Origin: Verpa conica
Lineage: Eukaryota; Ascomycota; Pezizomycetes; Pezizales; Morchellaceae
Assembly (NCBI GenBank): GCA_033030425.1
Contig: JAUFSD010000002.1
Span: 2,728,001-2,792,000 of the forward strand
Reading direction: 5' to 3'
DNA length: 64,000 bases
Shown piece after piece: positions 37,669 to 50,000 of this stretch (position 1 is its first letter; every line of letters begins with the position of its first letter). The notes below the pieces were generated by a model. The model ran no database searches. It was not told where the DNA came from and saw only the letters and a program-made list of their open reading frames with translations. The position numbers were made by a program, and so were the translations under genes.

Positions 37669-38928
37669 AGTGCTGGGCATGAGATGTAATGGTTGTTTTG
37701 GTTATGGAAATGGTTAATTCTGTTGAATGCTGTATTTGGTGTTGGTAAAAAATAAGATTTAATATAAGCATATAAAGAATCCTGGCCCATGAGTGAAAAT
37801 TAAGCACATGCGCAGTAGGACGTTCCTTATTGATGAGATAGTTCTATACATCCATCTCTTCTAGTGGTTTATATTGGTACCACATCTCTACTTCCTAGTA
37901 CCCCACTAGTCTATATAGGCGGTCTAATTCAGGTGTGCTCAATCGCAGCCAGAGATATTACAGTGTAATCCCAGGGAATAGAGTAAGTTCGACAGTCTTT
38001 TTAGCGGTAAAGCGTGGTTCACAGTTTTAGATCAGGGCTGTGGGCGGTCGGTGGCTCATACTTGGGATAGACTTGTTTTACTTAACACTTGTACAAGTCT
38101 AATTATACATGAAATGAGGTAGTAGACTACAGGATTATTCGAGACGACTGTTTACCCAACCTATTATCAACATAGGGTTTACCCCTAGTGTATAGAGGGT
38201 ATGCGAGATTCAGACAGTGTCTAATATAATATGAGTATTCTGTGCATACTAGTTTAATTAAGCCAGTTAGTAGAAAACTAGCTAGATATTTTAAATGTAT
38301 ATTTTTCTATTTTTAATAAGCTCTGAATTATAGAAATATTTAGCTGAGGCTTTATTAGATTGGTCCATGCCATCGATTGCGCAATTAATTGCGTAATCAA
38401 CTAGACTAGCCTATTCGCGAGCACTGAGTGATAGCGGGGTGACTTATAGGTCAATGACTATTATCCCTTTGTGATTGGCGTTTTGGCATAAGTTATCTGA
38501 AACGAGACTAGTATCTCCTTGACTTTTCGCTTTGCAAACACGTGATTTTATTTATTTTTACCAAATGTGTTTTGTGTGCTGGGAGACCTCTTTGTTTAAA
38601 AAATATTTTAATTGTTTAGTTGTCTCAAGATTGATACTAACTCTCGGTCAGGGGGTGGGTAAAGGTTCTATAAAGTGTGTCTAATCCGGTTATCTGTAGA
38701 AATTTTTGCAAGCGTTTTTGTTTCAATCTGTCAATACTATTTTCTATCAGCACTTTTCGTTTCCTAGATTCTCTCTTTATTTTTATATCACTGCTGGTCC
38801 AGTCGATAATCCCATTTCAGTTCACATTTCGGTTTGGCCTATTTACTCTCTGCTATTAGACCTTAACTACTACCATTCCAGTACCTCTATAATCCAGAAT
38901 AGAAAGAAAAAACCACAAACACAAAACC
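37669..38928. other. Intergenic spacer
   Basis: This 1.26-kb AT-rich stretch separates the deacetylase from the membrane-protein gene. No gene or repeat is seen. Confidence 0.5.
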
Positions 38929-39738
38929 ATGCTTATCAATCTACAAACCCTCGCCATCCTCGCAATATGGGCAACAACCACCAAAGCCACATCCGCAGTG
39001 ACCATATCAACAACAGTCCCGGTTAGCACCACAGCCCCCCTATCAGACTGCAGCTCCATCTGCAAACTCATGGAGTCAAAAATAGCCCCCAACCCAGACC
39101 CTAACTCGACACTCTTCACGAGCCTCTGCAAAGCTACAGGAAGAGGCGACTGCGAAGCTATACAGACTCGGTTCTCAATCGACCTTGCTCCCGCTAGTGG
39201 AGATAAGCTGAGTTTCAAATGTATTTGCAAACGTAATGACTCTGCGGGGGTGGAAGGAACGAGTACAGAGGAGAGCACTACTACTAGCACTACCACTATC
39301 ACGTCGACTGTATGGACCACCTCGCCGTCGGTGTATGCTACGTCTTTGGGGACGACTACTACTCCAGTGGGTGAAACATCTGTTGGGTCGTCGACTACAG
39401 TTGGTATTGCAACCTCGACGTCAGTTTCGGGTACTAAAACTACACTGGGTACTTCTGTAGTGTCTTCTACCACAGCGCCAACGGCAGTACTAAATTCATC
39501 ATTTGTGAACGCGGCGCTTTCAGGGTCTGGTGTAGTCTCAAGGAGTAAGCCAAAAGCGGGAACTATCGCAGGTATCGTGATAGGAGTGTTGGTTACGCTT
39601 GCAGTTATTGGTGTGGGCGCGGTGCTTATCCGTAGACGACGAATGCAGAGGGAGGAGAAAAAAGAATTTACTGATAGTATCATAGAGCCTGAAAGATCTC
39701 GTTATAGCTCATATCGTCAGAGCCGGAATATGTTTTAG
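38929..39738 (+). CDS. Ser/Thr-rich single-pass membrane protein with six-cysteine head
   Basis: An intronless gene for 269 residues. The layout is signal peptide (about 1-23), a small domain with six cysteines (from DCSSIC to FKCICKRND), a long Thr/Ser-rich stalk (residues about 105-200) likely to be O-mannosylated, one transmembrane helix (AGIVIGVLVTLAVIGVGAVL), a basic stop-transfer RRRR and a 35-residue cytosolic tail ending in SYRQSRNMF. The layout matches fungal cell-surface sensors of the WSC/Mid2 kind, but the six-cysteine pattern fits neither WSC nor the eight-cysteine CFEM domain. Probable surface sensor or adhesin-like protein; function unknown. Confidence 0.78.
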   Translation: MLINLQTLAILAIWATTTKATSAVTISTTVPVSTTAPLSDCSSICKLMESKIAPNPDPNSTLFTSLCKATGRGDCEAIQTRFSIDLAPASGDKLSFKCICKRNDSAGVEGTSTEESTTTSTTTITSTVWTTSPSVYATSLGTTTTPVGETSVGSSTTVGIATSTSVSGTKTTLGTSVVSSTTAPTAVLNSSFVNAALSGSGVVSRSKPKAGTIAGIVIGVLVTLAVIGVGAVLIRRRRMQREEKKEFTDSIIEPERSRYSSYRQSRNMF

Positions 39739-40384
39739 TTGTCGTGGCTGGGGTGAGATGACGAAAGTTTGGGTTGTATATATTATCTTTTCTATATAGG
39801 TCTGCTGTGCATGATCCAATAGAGACTTCTAATTCTTTTCTGAGTTCGTATATATGATCAACGTAGCTATAACCGATTACTTATTTCTGGTCTTCAATAA
39901 GTGAGTAATCAATTGGTAATGAATGAATTAGGGATACCTCAATGAGCCCGGCTGGTTGGATACATTTATAAATTTGCAAAATCTACTATTTTATATAGGG
40001 GTATATATCTACTGTGATAAAGTAATATAATATATACCTTTACGGTAACAAGTAATACTCAATACTGTACTATTAATTTATTAGTATAAAATTATTACGA
40101 TAGAAAGTACTATAATTACCACCAATAGGCTCGAGATATAAATATGTAATGTATATTAAAACTCCCGTCAGATAACCCTAACCCTCGGAGAAGGTGGCTC
40201 CAAAAGCGGGGGGGTCGGCAGTCCGAAGCGGTCGCTCAGCGCGTTCTCCTTAGTGACCGACAACCAAAACAAACAACACACAAAAACCCAGCGCCCGCCG
40301 CCGGGGGAAATAATTCACTTCCCTCCTCCCGCCCACACGGAAATAAAAAAATAAAAATAAAACAAACTTAAAATAAAATAAAGA
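39739..40384. other. AT-rich spacer with a telo-box
   Basis: This 650-bp stretch is very AT-rich up to 40150, then turns sharply GC-rich. The telo-box at 40174-40185 marks the change. It probably holds the promoter of the gene at 40385. Confidence 0.5.
40174..40185 (+). promoter_or_regulatory. Telo-box upstream of the 40.4-kb gene
   Basis: AACCCTAACCCT lies 200 bp upstream of the ATG at 40385, in an AT-to-GC transition typical of a promoter edge. Confidence 0.4.
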
Positions 40385-40975
40385 ATGTGGTGCCTACAGC
40401 CACCCCACAAGAAACGTCGCATATCGCTCACAGTCTCCCTCGATCTCTACAACTTCCACGAAGGAGACACAGACCCCCGGAGCGCACCAGCGCCAGCCCA
40501 GGAGGGGCCGCAAGAGATGGAATTAGACCCTTATGCTATTCTCCCCGCTGCGCCAAAGATGCCGAGTGTCGCTTCAGCGGCATACGACGAGTACCTCCAA
40601 TCGCTCCCGCTCAATATCATCTTCCAGGCTCGCATCGTAACATCGCAGCTGACCCGGACAATGTATCCCAGCGCGTTGATCGGTGAGACTGTACGGCTGT
40701 ATTATCCAGACCATAAGAGCTTCAATAACTTACTACATGATGGGATCCTGCGGAGGTTAGGGGTTACGACTAGAGATGCTGTAAGAACATTCAAGCTTGT
40801 TGCGAAAAAGAGTGGGGAGGTTGTGTTTGAGAGTGAGTTTATGTGTTTTGAGGAGCAGTGGGAGGCAGCGCTGTCGGAGCTGAGGAAGAAGGGGGTGGGG
40901 AAGAAGGGAGAGGGAGGGCTTAGGAGCGCAGATAATGTCCGGTTATTGGTGGGTTTGGATTGTGAAACCTATTAA
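40385..40975 (+). CDS. Hypothetical protein, 196 residues
   Basis: An intronless frame with a basic start (HKKRR, a possible nuclear signal), a Pro/Ala-rich acidic segment, then a likely folded region from about residue 60 (VASAAYDEYLQSLPLNIIFQARIV...GETVRLYYPDHKSFNNLLHDGILRRLG) and a Lys/Gly-rich tail. I recognise no family. Support for it being real comes from its length in an otherwise stop-rich region, protein-like composition, GC-rich context and an upstream telo-box. There is no signal peptide or membrane segment. Confidence 0.6.
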   Translation: MWCLQPPHKKRRISLTVSLDLYNFHEGDTDPRSAPAPAQEGPQEMELDPYAILPAAPKMPSVASAAYDEYLQSLPLNIIFQARIVTSQLTRTMYPSALIGETVRLYYPDHKSFNNLLHDGILRRLGVTTRDAVRTFKLVAKKSGEVVFESEFMCFEEQWEAALSELRKKGVGKKGEGGLRSADNVRLLVGLDCETY

Positions 40976-42012
40976 AAGGGCTCGAGGGTGGTAATTAGGG
41001 CGGGCGGGCGGGCCAGCGGGTTTGGACTCGGCCAGGGGCGGCGGCGTAAAAAATATAGGTATCATCAAATTGGGGTTCTGGGCATTTATTATCAGCCAGC
41101 TATGTGTATAATTCTACTCTTCATGTAAAAAAATATAAATACGATTTAACGAAGCATTCTGTAGAAATCAATCATCATTGTTTTTTGTCTTTCCTCTCTT
41201 CCTACAGATAATGTACTTCCAACTTGACACCGTATTTCCCGCCGATGCGGTAGTGGGAACACCCCTTCCATTGACCATTATCCCGACCGCCGCCGGTACA
41301 ACATCTTGCCGACTACATAGATACCCCGTCTGTCCTACACCGTGCCATGCCCCCGAGCCGCATCGTATCTATTTAACCTATTTGGAATTATGCATACACA
41401 AGTAATTACAATACCGACTTGGGAATCCGGCTCAGTACGTCAGCACCCCAGCTTATAGACTCATATTACCCACTGACGCAAGTAGCCCTCAATCACAACT
41501 TCTCAATCGCTCACTACCGGCAGAGAGTAATCCAACATCTAGAGTGGATCTTACTTGTGGTGCCTTAGTACTACACAACACGAGTACCTATTGTTTCTCC
41601 GCGGAAGTACATATTGGTCCTACAACAACCCTGGTCCCGGTCAGCACAGTAATAGTGATGACAGATATATGTGAGATCTAAAGACTTACAAATAATCTGG
41701 TTGTTCTAGTTTGGGGAGGAGGAGGAGAGGATAGGAGGGGCAAGGAGGGGTACGAGTCAATATGTGTAGTAACCATACGTACGCATCCAACCTGGAGCTC
41801 TCAGCCGGATATTAATAAACGAGGATAATTTCGGATACCATAGCAGCGTATCAGATTATAGTTGATTTTAACATAGTGCCTAAAGGAAGACTATATAAAG
41901 GCTTCGTCGGATTCATACCTAAGGATTCTCTATATATAACTATATCAACAAGCAGCTACCTTTAAAACAGGAATATAATACCAAATATCAAAGAACACCT
42001 ACTACATACAAC
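40976..42012. other. Intergenic spacer with LinD-like gene promoter
   Basis: About 1 kb with no gene. A TATA-like box lies at 41892-41899. Confidence 0.5.
41892..41899 (+). promoter_or_regulatory. TATA box of the LinD-like gene
   Basis: TATATAAA lies 114-121 bp upstream of the ATG at 42013. Confidence 0.4.
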
Positions 42013-44068
42013 ATGTCCAAAACCACCACCACGACAAACACAATCCACCGCATCTCCCTTAAAGGCGGGCCCAAAAGAGCTCCTAAACAACTAACTCTAG
42101 ACATATCCAAACATGCCCTCCTAGACCACAAACAAGCAGGACACATCCGTCATTTCCATAACCTCGTCTCCCAAATAGACGGAGAATGGGCACTCATGGG
42201 TGCCCCTGACCCAGCACAGGTATATATATAACACTACAAGTGATTTTTCATTAGTAATATAAAGAAAATTAAAATAAAAGCTCATATATATTTATAGGAA
42301 TGGCTAGACGCTTACCGCTACCAACTAGCCACAATGGCCTACGCAGCATCAGCAGCCCATTATCACCGTCTTCCGGGCCTTAGGGCCCCGTTCAAGACGC
42401 TTCTAGGACAGCTGATTAGTAAGATGCTTAGAAGAGAGGTGTGGGGCTATTGGTACCTTACGAGCCAGAGCGGGATCAGGGTTAATCCAGATATTAAAGA
42501 GTTGAGGAAGCCATGGGCTGATCCGGTCGTTAAAGAGAATATCATGGTAAGTTTCTATGGTGTGGAGAGGGAAGGTTTTTTTTTTTTTTTTGTGTTATAT
42601 TATCATTGGCTTGGTATGGGCTGATAGGGGAGAACTTGATAGTATTCGGGACATTTGCTCTTGATGACGACACTCTATGCAATGCTTTTCGATGATGATA
42701 AGTATGAAGAAGACGGTGCATTGAGCTTCCTCTATAATCCTGTCTTTTATGGGATGGGGCCGGAGACGTACTCTTATAATCGTACTACGCTTCAGGCTGC
42801 TATTATCAAGGGGATGGAAGAGAATGAATGGCTTGGGTGCTGCTGTGAGCCGAATTCGATCTTTATCGTTTGTAATCAGTTTCCGGTATGTCTGTAGATG
42901 GGGAAAATATCACATTGACGTTTGCTGATTTAAGATGGTATATAGATTATCGCGGTCAGGTACAATGATGTCAGAAAGGGGACTAACGACGTTGAAGAGT
43001 TACTAGAGAAGTACGAAAACGCTTGGGAGAAGAGGGATAGTATGTTTGGGAAAGATGGGTTTCTAGTTGATATCTATATGACAGAGCAGCAATATAAATT
43101 CAACAGCGGAAGTCTTGGGTTCTCTTCATGGTAGGAGATCTTTCAACCCCTGTAATTTACTATATAGCAACTAATATAAGAATAATTTTAGGGCCGGCGC
43201 AATGATTAATTCCTGGAACCCTAAACAAGCCCACGCAACATACTATCCCCAAACCCGTGGATTCCTCACCCGAAAGGAGGACGATAGAATCAATCTCAAC
43301 CCCCTACCCGTAGCCAGTATTATCAGAAAACTTGTTGCCGAGGATGAATCCCTCGATCCCGCTTCAGAGGAAGTTCGACAGCGTGCATGGACTGAGTTCA
43401 AGAATACGCCTGCACAAAAACCCATGGCTCCATATCAGAACCCAACATTCGGCTACGTAATTGAATACACATCTGAAGTGGCAGAAGACCCGTCTATACT
43501 CCAAGGGCTCCTGAAACACGCTGATGATTACATGACACCCTCCTGGAATAATGGCGGGCTCTACTATCAGAGATGCGATGTGCTGGCCGATGAGAACGGG
43601 AATCACACTCAAGTCGACCCATTTACGGGTAACGCCGCGATCGGATATTCCCGGCTCAATGTCATTGATGGTCAGCGGAAGATGTGGGAGGCCCCGTGGA
43701 CGAGTGATAAGGTGCGGAATGACCCATTTGTGGATGGTGTTGGGTTTGGGGATGGTGTGGACTTCCTGAGGGCTGTTTGGGATGAAGAAGCAAGGGCCTT
43801 TGTCTTGAGTTTTAGAAGTTGGAATGGGGAGAACGTTGTGTAAGTCCCCACTGTGTCTGATATTCCTGCTTTATGATGGGCTGGTCTCTAATTACTCCGA
43901 GGTAGTGTTGAGCCAAAAATCTCGAACCTGCCAAGTGGCTCGTACGGCATCTACGAGAATGGGGGGTTGACAGGGGAGGTTGAGGTTCAGAAGGGAGATG
44001 CCATTCCGGTCTCTGTCACCGTGGATGGGAATTTGAAGGACGTGGTTGTTGTGCTTTTGGGCGAATGA
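42013..44068 (+). CDS. Linalool dehydratase/isomerase (LinD) family protein
   Basis: Six exons join in phase (42013-42219, 42298-42546, 42643-42885, 42946-43130, 43192-43839, 43906-44068) for 564 residues. The fold is an alpha/alpha barrel as in LinD of Castellaniella defragrans, which interconverts myrcene, linalool and geraniol. Landmarks are YSGHLLLM (His156), FYNP-like FLYNPVFYG, and GCCCEPNSIFIVCNQFP. The last contains a Cys220-E-P-N-x5-Cys229 pair with the nine-residue spacing of the two active-site cysteines (171 and 180) of LinD. No signal peptide is present, whereas the bacterial enzyme is periplasmic. A C-terminal beta-rich extension (SNLPSGSYGIYENGG...) follows the barrel. Fungal members exist in genomes, but the natural substrate of this one is unknown; a terpenoid or other alkenol is inference. 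No terpene cyclase or P450 is nearby. Confidence 0.83.
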
Positions 44069-47000
44069 GGTTGTAGATGTGTCCAATCATGACTCATGAC
44101 GCATATAGCTATCAAGGAGATTGTCTTGCTTTTAGAATGTATTTGTATCAGATAATCCATAGTACTTAGAAGGTAGCACCAGAGCAAATATTCCGTCTGT
44201 GCACAGAATAGTACGGTTGGTTGCATATCCCAACTCCAGTGGAATATGCGACAGCAAGGAACGAAGAGCTGGCAACTATTGACTGGGCTACAGGATCTTA
44301 TGCACATCTCGTGTCGCTGCAGCCTGTCTGTATATTGATGTCACGTCACCAGTCAAGCCCTACCGCGACTGTCGAAGTTCGTTGTCCACGGCTTCGGAAT
44401 CTATTATCTGATTCTGTGATTAGGTGAGCTTGGCTCGTAGTACTAAATCTACCATGGTGGGTCGTTTATTCAATGCCCGTCGGATAACTCCTTTCAGCTA
44501 TCCTACCCATGCAGGTGTTTCATATCCACTTAGTATCCGAGATCCCAAAAGATTATTGGCTGAGAGACCTTGTGCTGTTCTGGTGAAGCAGTTTCAGCTG
44601 GGTGTTCAGTAACCGAGGATTGCCAGTTGATGTCTCTCGCCTGTTGGGCCTTGATTCAGAGTGAGCGCTTCCACGGCTCCATATACTTGTGCGAGGGTGA
44701 AGGTCCGTAAATTGCCCACTCTAGAGTAACGATAACTAGAGTCCGGTAAATATTGTAATTGCAGTTACCTATGTGCTTGTAGCAATTTGGCTAGGTTAAC
44801 TTCTGCAGTAAGCACAATGTTCCAGTCGAGGGCCCCAACTGGTTACTCGCTCGAGTGATCTTCCATGATTTGATATTCGTACCTACCCCTTTTTCATAAA
44901 TCATTCCTCATAACGCCCATATAAGCCCTTATAAGCCCTTATTAATTTCTATTACTATTATGAAAACAGACTGAGACCAAATACTCAATTACTAGTTGTA
45001 ATAACATCAACGATATAGTTTGGCGTGAAGATAGCCGTTCAGAGGCATTCAATTCACCCCACATGTATTAGATATGTTTCAGGCGGAGTCCGTTTAGCCT
45101 GACGCAAGAAGATTCTTGCATATTTAGTATGGTCTTAGGCATTCTTTTGGCCAGGTCCAGCTCTCAACAAAACGGTGCCAAGGCCGTCAGAACGCCTTCC
45201 CGCGACCTCACAGACAATCACTCGTGCCCGGATAGCGGAGATTAGATATTCTACCAAAAAAGACGTACTTAGTTAGAGTCTGAAGATCAGTCGACATCAT
45301 ATCGAGAAAGATTACGATGTTGGTTGTTTGCTCCCCCCCCATCTGAGTAGAATGCTGCCGATTTGTTCTCTAACCGGTTAACCAACCACGAGATTTTCCT
45401 AGATTACGCATGAATCATGTCTTCAGCTTTTTTACTCTATGGTCATCAGGACTCTGAAGGAATATTTTTCTTCTACCAACCATACACACTTTAGCAGTTC
45501 CTGGAAGCTCATGCGCCCCTCCTTCTTTCGTATTCCTCAGCTCGCCGGTCGCTGGTCGGAGTATATGCAGTCGGAACCCTCAATCGTAGTTTGAGTCAAC
45601 ATCAGGCAGAAAAATCTCTTTGCGCCGTTTTCCTTTTTAAAAGAGAAGCCCTTCAGGTGCTTGGCAATAACTCATCCCCAAAAACAGGGCTATATTCCGA
45701 TATGTTTAGACTACGTACACCCACCTACCAATCGTCTATCAAAAAAAAAAGAGGGTGTTGCCTGCTTGCCTATCTGCCTGATGGAGCCGCGAGTAAACCT
45801 GAGTTTATGTATTATAGCTATCAAATTTTGCCCCCCCCCCCGCGGAATAAGTTTTTAGAATTAATTTTCAAAGATAGCCGCATCTACCCTTTCTAAAATT
45901 TTGATAGTTTTCTTTTTTAGAGAAGCTTTTGTTCTTTTCTTTTCTTTTTTCTTTTTCTTTTTTTTGTTTTTGTTTTTATTGTTTTTTTTTTATCTTGTAC
46001 TATTCTATATCTGTAGTACTAGTCGAGTTTAGAAGAAAAAAAAATATTAGATCACCGTTATGAATAGACTGGGTACATGTACATGCAGATCGCGGAAAAA
46101 TTATTCAGGACAAATCGTTCCCGCGCATTGGGGGGGGGGTCATTTCGGCCCCCCCGCAGGATAATTCCGGTGTTATAATCATGTAAACCCATAAAAATTT
46201 CTCTAGTAAGATGCTCATTAGCCAAACCATCATCCCTTCCCCTAGCTCCGACAGGCTAGAGGTCCCTCGGCCCCCCCCCCCCCCTCGGGAGGAAGACTAG
46301 ATGCTCATTGCTCGCTCATGGGTAATATAATCCAAAGTACCTGATGAGATGACTCTATTGCCTGAGCAAAGCAAGCGTGCATATACACGTACTCGGCTGA
46401 ATTCCCTATCACTCGGCTGGAGCGGACGTATATGCAGCATTGAGAGAGAGCATCCGGTTCTTTGTATCATGATGGGGGGGGGTTGTTGTGGTAGTGGAAG
46501 CTCCATCACCAACCTAGCTCTTGAGGGCATTGGGCATTTTGCTAAGACAACGGAAGTCAGATTGTTGTGCAAGATATATATAACCCCCCCTCTCTCTCTC
46601 ACCCCACGAAGATGGATTCAACAACTACGGGATACATTTCTTTTCGGAACCTAATGGGGGCGGGGAGGGGATGAATCTAGAACGCGGTATTATTCCCGCG
46701 AGGCTTATGATGGTCGTCTTCTCTCTTTAGCTATGACGCTCTAAATTCTGTGTCTGATTTTTTGGCCCCCGCGATCGATCGTGTCAGCAAAAAGGGACAA
46801 TGTTCTGTTGGTATATACATACTGCGCCGTACCATGGCCATGGCTATATCACACCGCGTTAATATATACTTTAAATGCAGGCCGCAGGGCGATGCCGAAG
46901 CCGGGAGAGTAACATGCTGGTGGAACACCGATACTCAAGATCCGCCAGTCGGTTCGCCGTCAGCATGGTGGAACCGAGATCCAATAAAGAATACGATCCG

Positions 47001-50000
47001 GAGATTAAATTTTTTTTTTTTCCCCTTTGAAAAATAAAGAAAAATACAAATTCAAGGAACCAATTAATGGGGCTTGTTAACTGAGGGGGGGGAGGACAAA
47101 AACTCATGGACAATTCGGGGTTCACCCTCGGTAAGCTGGTTTTTTCTTGGGGGGGGGGAGAGGAAGTGGCGTTTTCTTTGACCTCAACCAGAACACCAAC
47201 CGATTGAAACCCACCCCACCCGAGATGAGGTGTTGATGAATATTCAATGATCTAAATACGTATATAGGATTGTGCATCCCATCTATCTAGCTGGCAAAAC
47301 CCTGATCTGACGCGAAAGAAAGTCACTCAGAATAAGCTACGCCGCTGTTTCGGAGATTATCTCGAATATCTAGCAGGCAAAAAGTAACGGGAAAAATGCA
47401 GAATAGGTGAGACATAAAGCTATTCTTGCTAAATCAATGGCTATTATATGTGGTACTTTTAATTTCGTTGTTTTGGACTGTACTCAGTGGATAGATCGTC
47501 CCTCATACATGGGGGGCCTTGGGCTTCGCGTAGTGATAGGCACGTTCAACGATTTGGGGGGTGGAGGTTTTTATTTTTTCTATTACCCGCTGAGGATGTT
47601 TCATAGGAGTGTCTATGAAATTACAACCTGCTTTGGACTGGCGAATACTTGGAATACTGAATACCAGTTTTTTCTCTTTCCTTAGGAGGAGAAAAAGCTA
47701 GCTTTTTTTTTTGACATCATGGACTGAGCTGTTGGATATTACATATCAGAAAGTGTGGCACGTGAGTAGAGAGGCTCTCTGCATCCGCACCTTTCGGGCT
47801 GTTGATGCTGCACATTTTCCTTCAGGACGGCCGTCAGCCTGGTATCGCTGGTGCCACAACTGCTTTCGGGATTTTGAGGAGTCTCGCAAGCGCACGGTCA
47901 CAGTATACTTTTTCGCCTCTGCCAATACCTGATGATATTTCTGAGAAGATCGAAGAATCGAAAAATCGGCATTCTTCACCGAGACAATAATCACGCGTTT
48001 ACCCCTCTCGTGGCTTAGTCCCCGCTTTTATTAGAGTTGCTTTTGGTGAGAAAATTGGGAGCTGTCCAATCTGGAGTAACTTGGCAGGCAGTAAAGCCAG
48101 TACGTAACTACATGTACATATGTGGCTTTCATCCCCCCCGGCTTTTTGTTTCTTTTTCCTCTTCTCTTTCCTTTGAGATGTGAGATCTCTCATATTCCAA
48201 GTCACAACTCACTTACGGTAGTTGGGGTTGAGTAGTTGTCAATTAATTGCACCTTAAAAGTGTTCCTTGAATTTCTTCTTTCAAAAAAGAACCTCCCCCC
48301 GGTGCTGTACTGTGTGTGCTGTAAGGTATATAACGTCAGCATTCACAAGACTACATACGAAATCTTTGAACCTCGATTTTGCGTAAGAGTCAAAGACAGA
48401 TCTGGGGGGGGGGGGTATACGTGCACGTGCCCATTAACGGTGTTGCACCAGAAGGCTATCCAAGAGCTTAATGAGTGCAGCAGTAGCTTAGGCGTGTCAA
48501 GTTCGAGTCGCGTTTTTAGCAACACCAAGAACCGGGCAAAGAGTGGCTCCAAAGAGTCAAGCTCTCCCTCGGGTAGCCACGAGAAGGAAGGTACCTACGT
48601 ATATTTCTGCTGGCGGGATTGCATACAGCTGCACTACGCGGGGGGGGGAGTTTATTTTTCTTTTACAAAACCCCACTTGGCGGCTGGCCCGCGCGGCAGT
48701 GCACAGACTTGGTTTGGTTTATATGGCTAATGCGGAGCGTTGATTTCCATGGGTGATGGTCCATGGATCGTTATAGAAAACCTAGAGTTGATCCAAGTAG
48801 AAACTAGCTATCGATAAGTTGGTATGATAGGTGGAGCATCTACGGGGGATGGCGGATGACCTGATGGGCCCTGGATGTGGAGTGGAGGTACAGTACCTTT
48901 TGTCCATACACTTGAGAATCAAGATTGTTCCAGACGGGGGGGGGGCATGGATTAGGGGTTAATGATTATATACTCAACATGGGGGTTCTTGGGGACCCTG
49001 ATGTTGTGGAAAACAAACACAGCCGCTTTAAATGCAGGTTACCCGAAGTTCCAAATGCGCCTCCAATTGTACTTCCCTTGTAATGTGGTCCTGGCCCAAA
49101 GGCTTGAACAGCGAAGGAGAAGAGATGTAGGTACCAAAGTCGAATTAACGGCACACAACGAGGACCGCATAGATTTTGTTTCTTTTTCCTCTTGCCTTGC
49201 CTGGCCCTACCTATTTACCTCTCTTGTAATTCTCCTCGCCCCCCCAACACAGGCCCTGAGAGAAGATCAAACCGAAACGGCAAAGCAGCTCCCATGTGTC
49301 ATTGCTGGTTATTGTTTCTTTTTCGTCTAGTGTTAATTACTTAACCTCTTACAATCCGTATCTACGCTTCCCCCATCCATAGCCAAGTACTACATGTGTG
49401 TATACCCATACACCATACACAGGTAGAGTACCATAGAAGGAGTACGAGTAGTACCCAGCCAGGCCCAGACCTAGACCCATACTCATACCCATACCCCTCC
49501 CCACTCTGGATCGCAGCTGCACACCTTCACCGCATCTCAGCACCTACAGCGGCTCTTTTACTTACTTTCCTCCACCCAGCTCTTGTTTTTTTTGAACAAC
49601 ATCATCTATTATATTATTTACAGTTTCTTTTTTGTTCAGTCTCTTGGACCAATTACCCTAGACTCTACTGAGCCAAAAAAAAACGGGAGTAAACAATAGG
49701 ATACTGTAGTGGCTATGCAATTTTCCTCGGACAATGCACTCCGGTAGATCGGTCATGGTGATGCGAATCTAGCTGCTAAGCTTCCGTGAAATTGTTATAT
49801 ATTTGCGGGTTGGCCCTGTCAAGCTCTCTCACTCTCGCGGCGGCGGCACATACTACAAATACATATTTACATCTTTGTGCGGCTCCGGGAATTAAGAGAA
49901 GGAGGTTAACATCAATAGAGGCCAAAAAAAAAAGAGAGGCCAAAGGAGATCAAAAAAAAAAAAGATAGTCCTCCTCCTCCCCCGGCCCACGAAGGTCCCT

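Noticed and set aside
38856..39683. Long minus-strand open frame opposite the membrane-protein gene
   Set aside because: It is a mirror of the Thr/Ser-rich stalk; the plus strand has a signal peptide, membrane helix and cysteine domain.
44922..44943. Direct repeat ATAAGCCCTT twice
   Set aside because: Too short and isolated to interpret.
48236..48730. 164-codon plus-strand open frame in the homopolymer field
   Set aside because: Crosses G12 and G10 runs and lacks any domain-like segment; likely chance.
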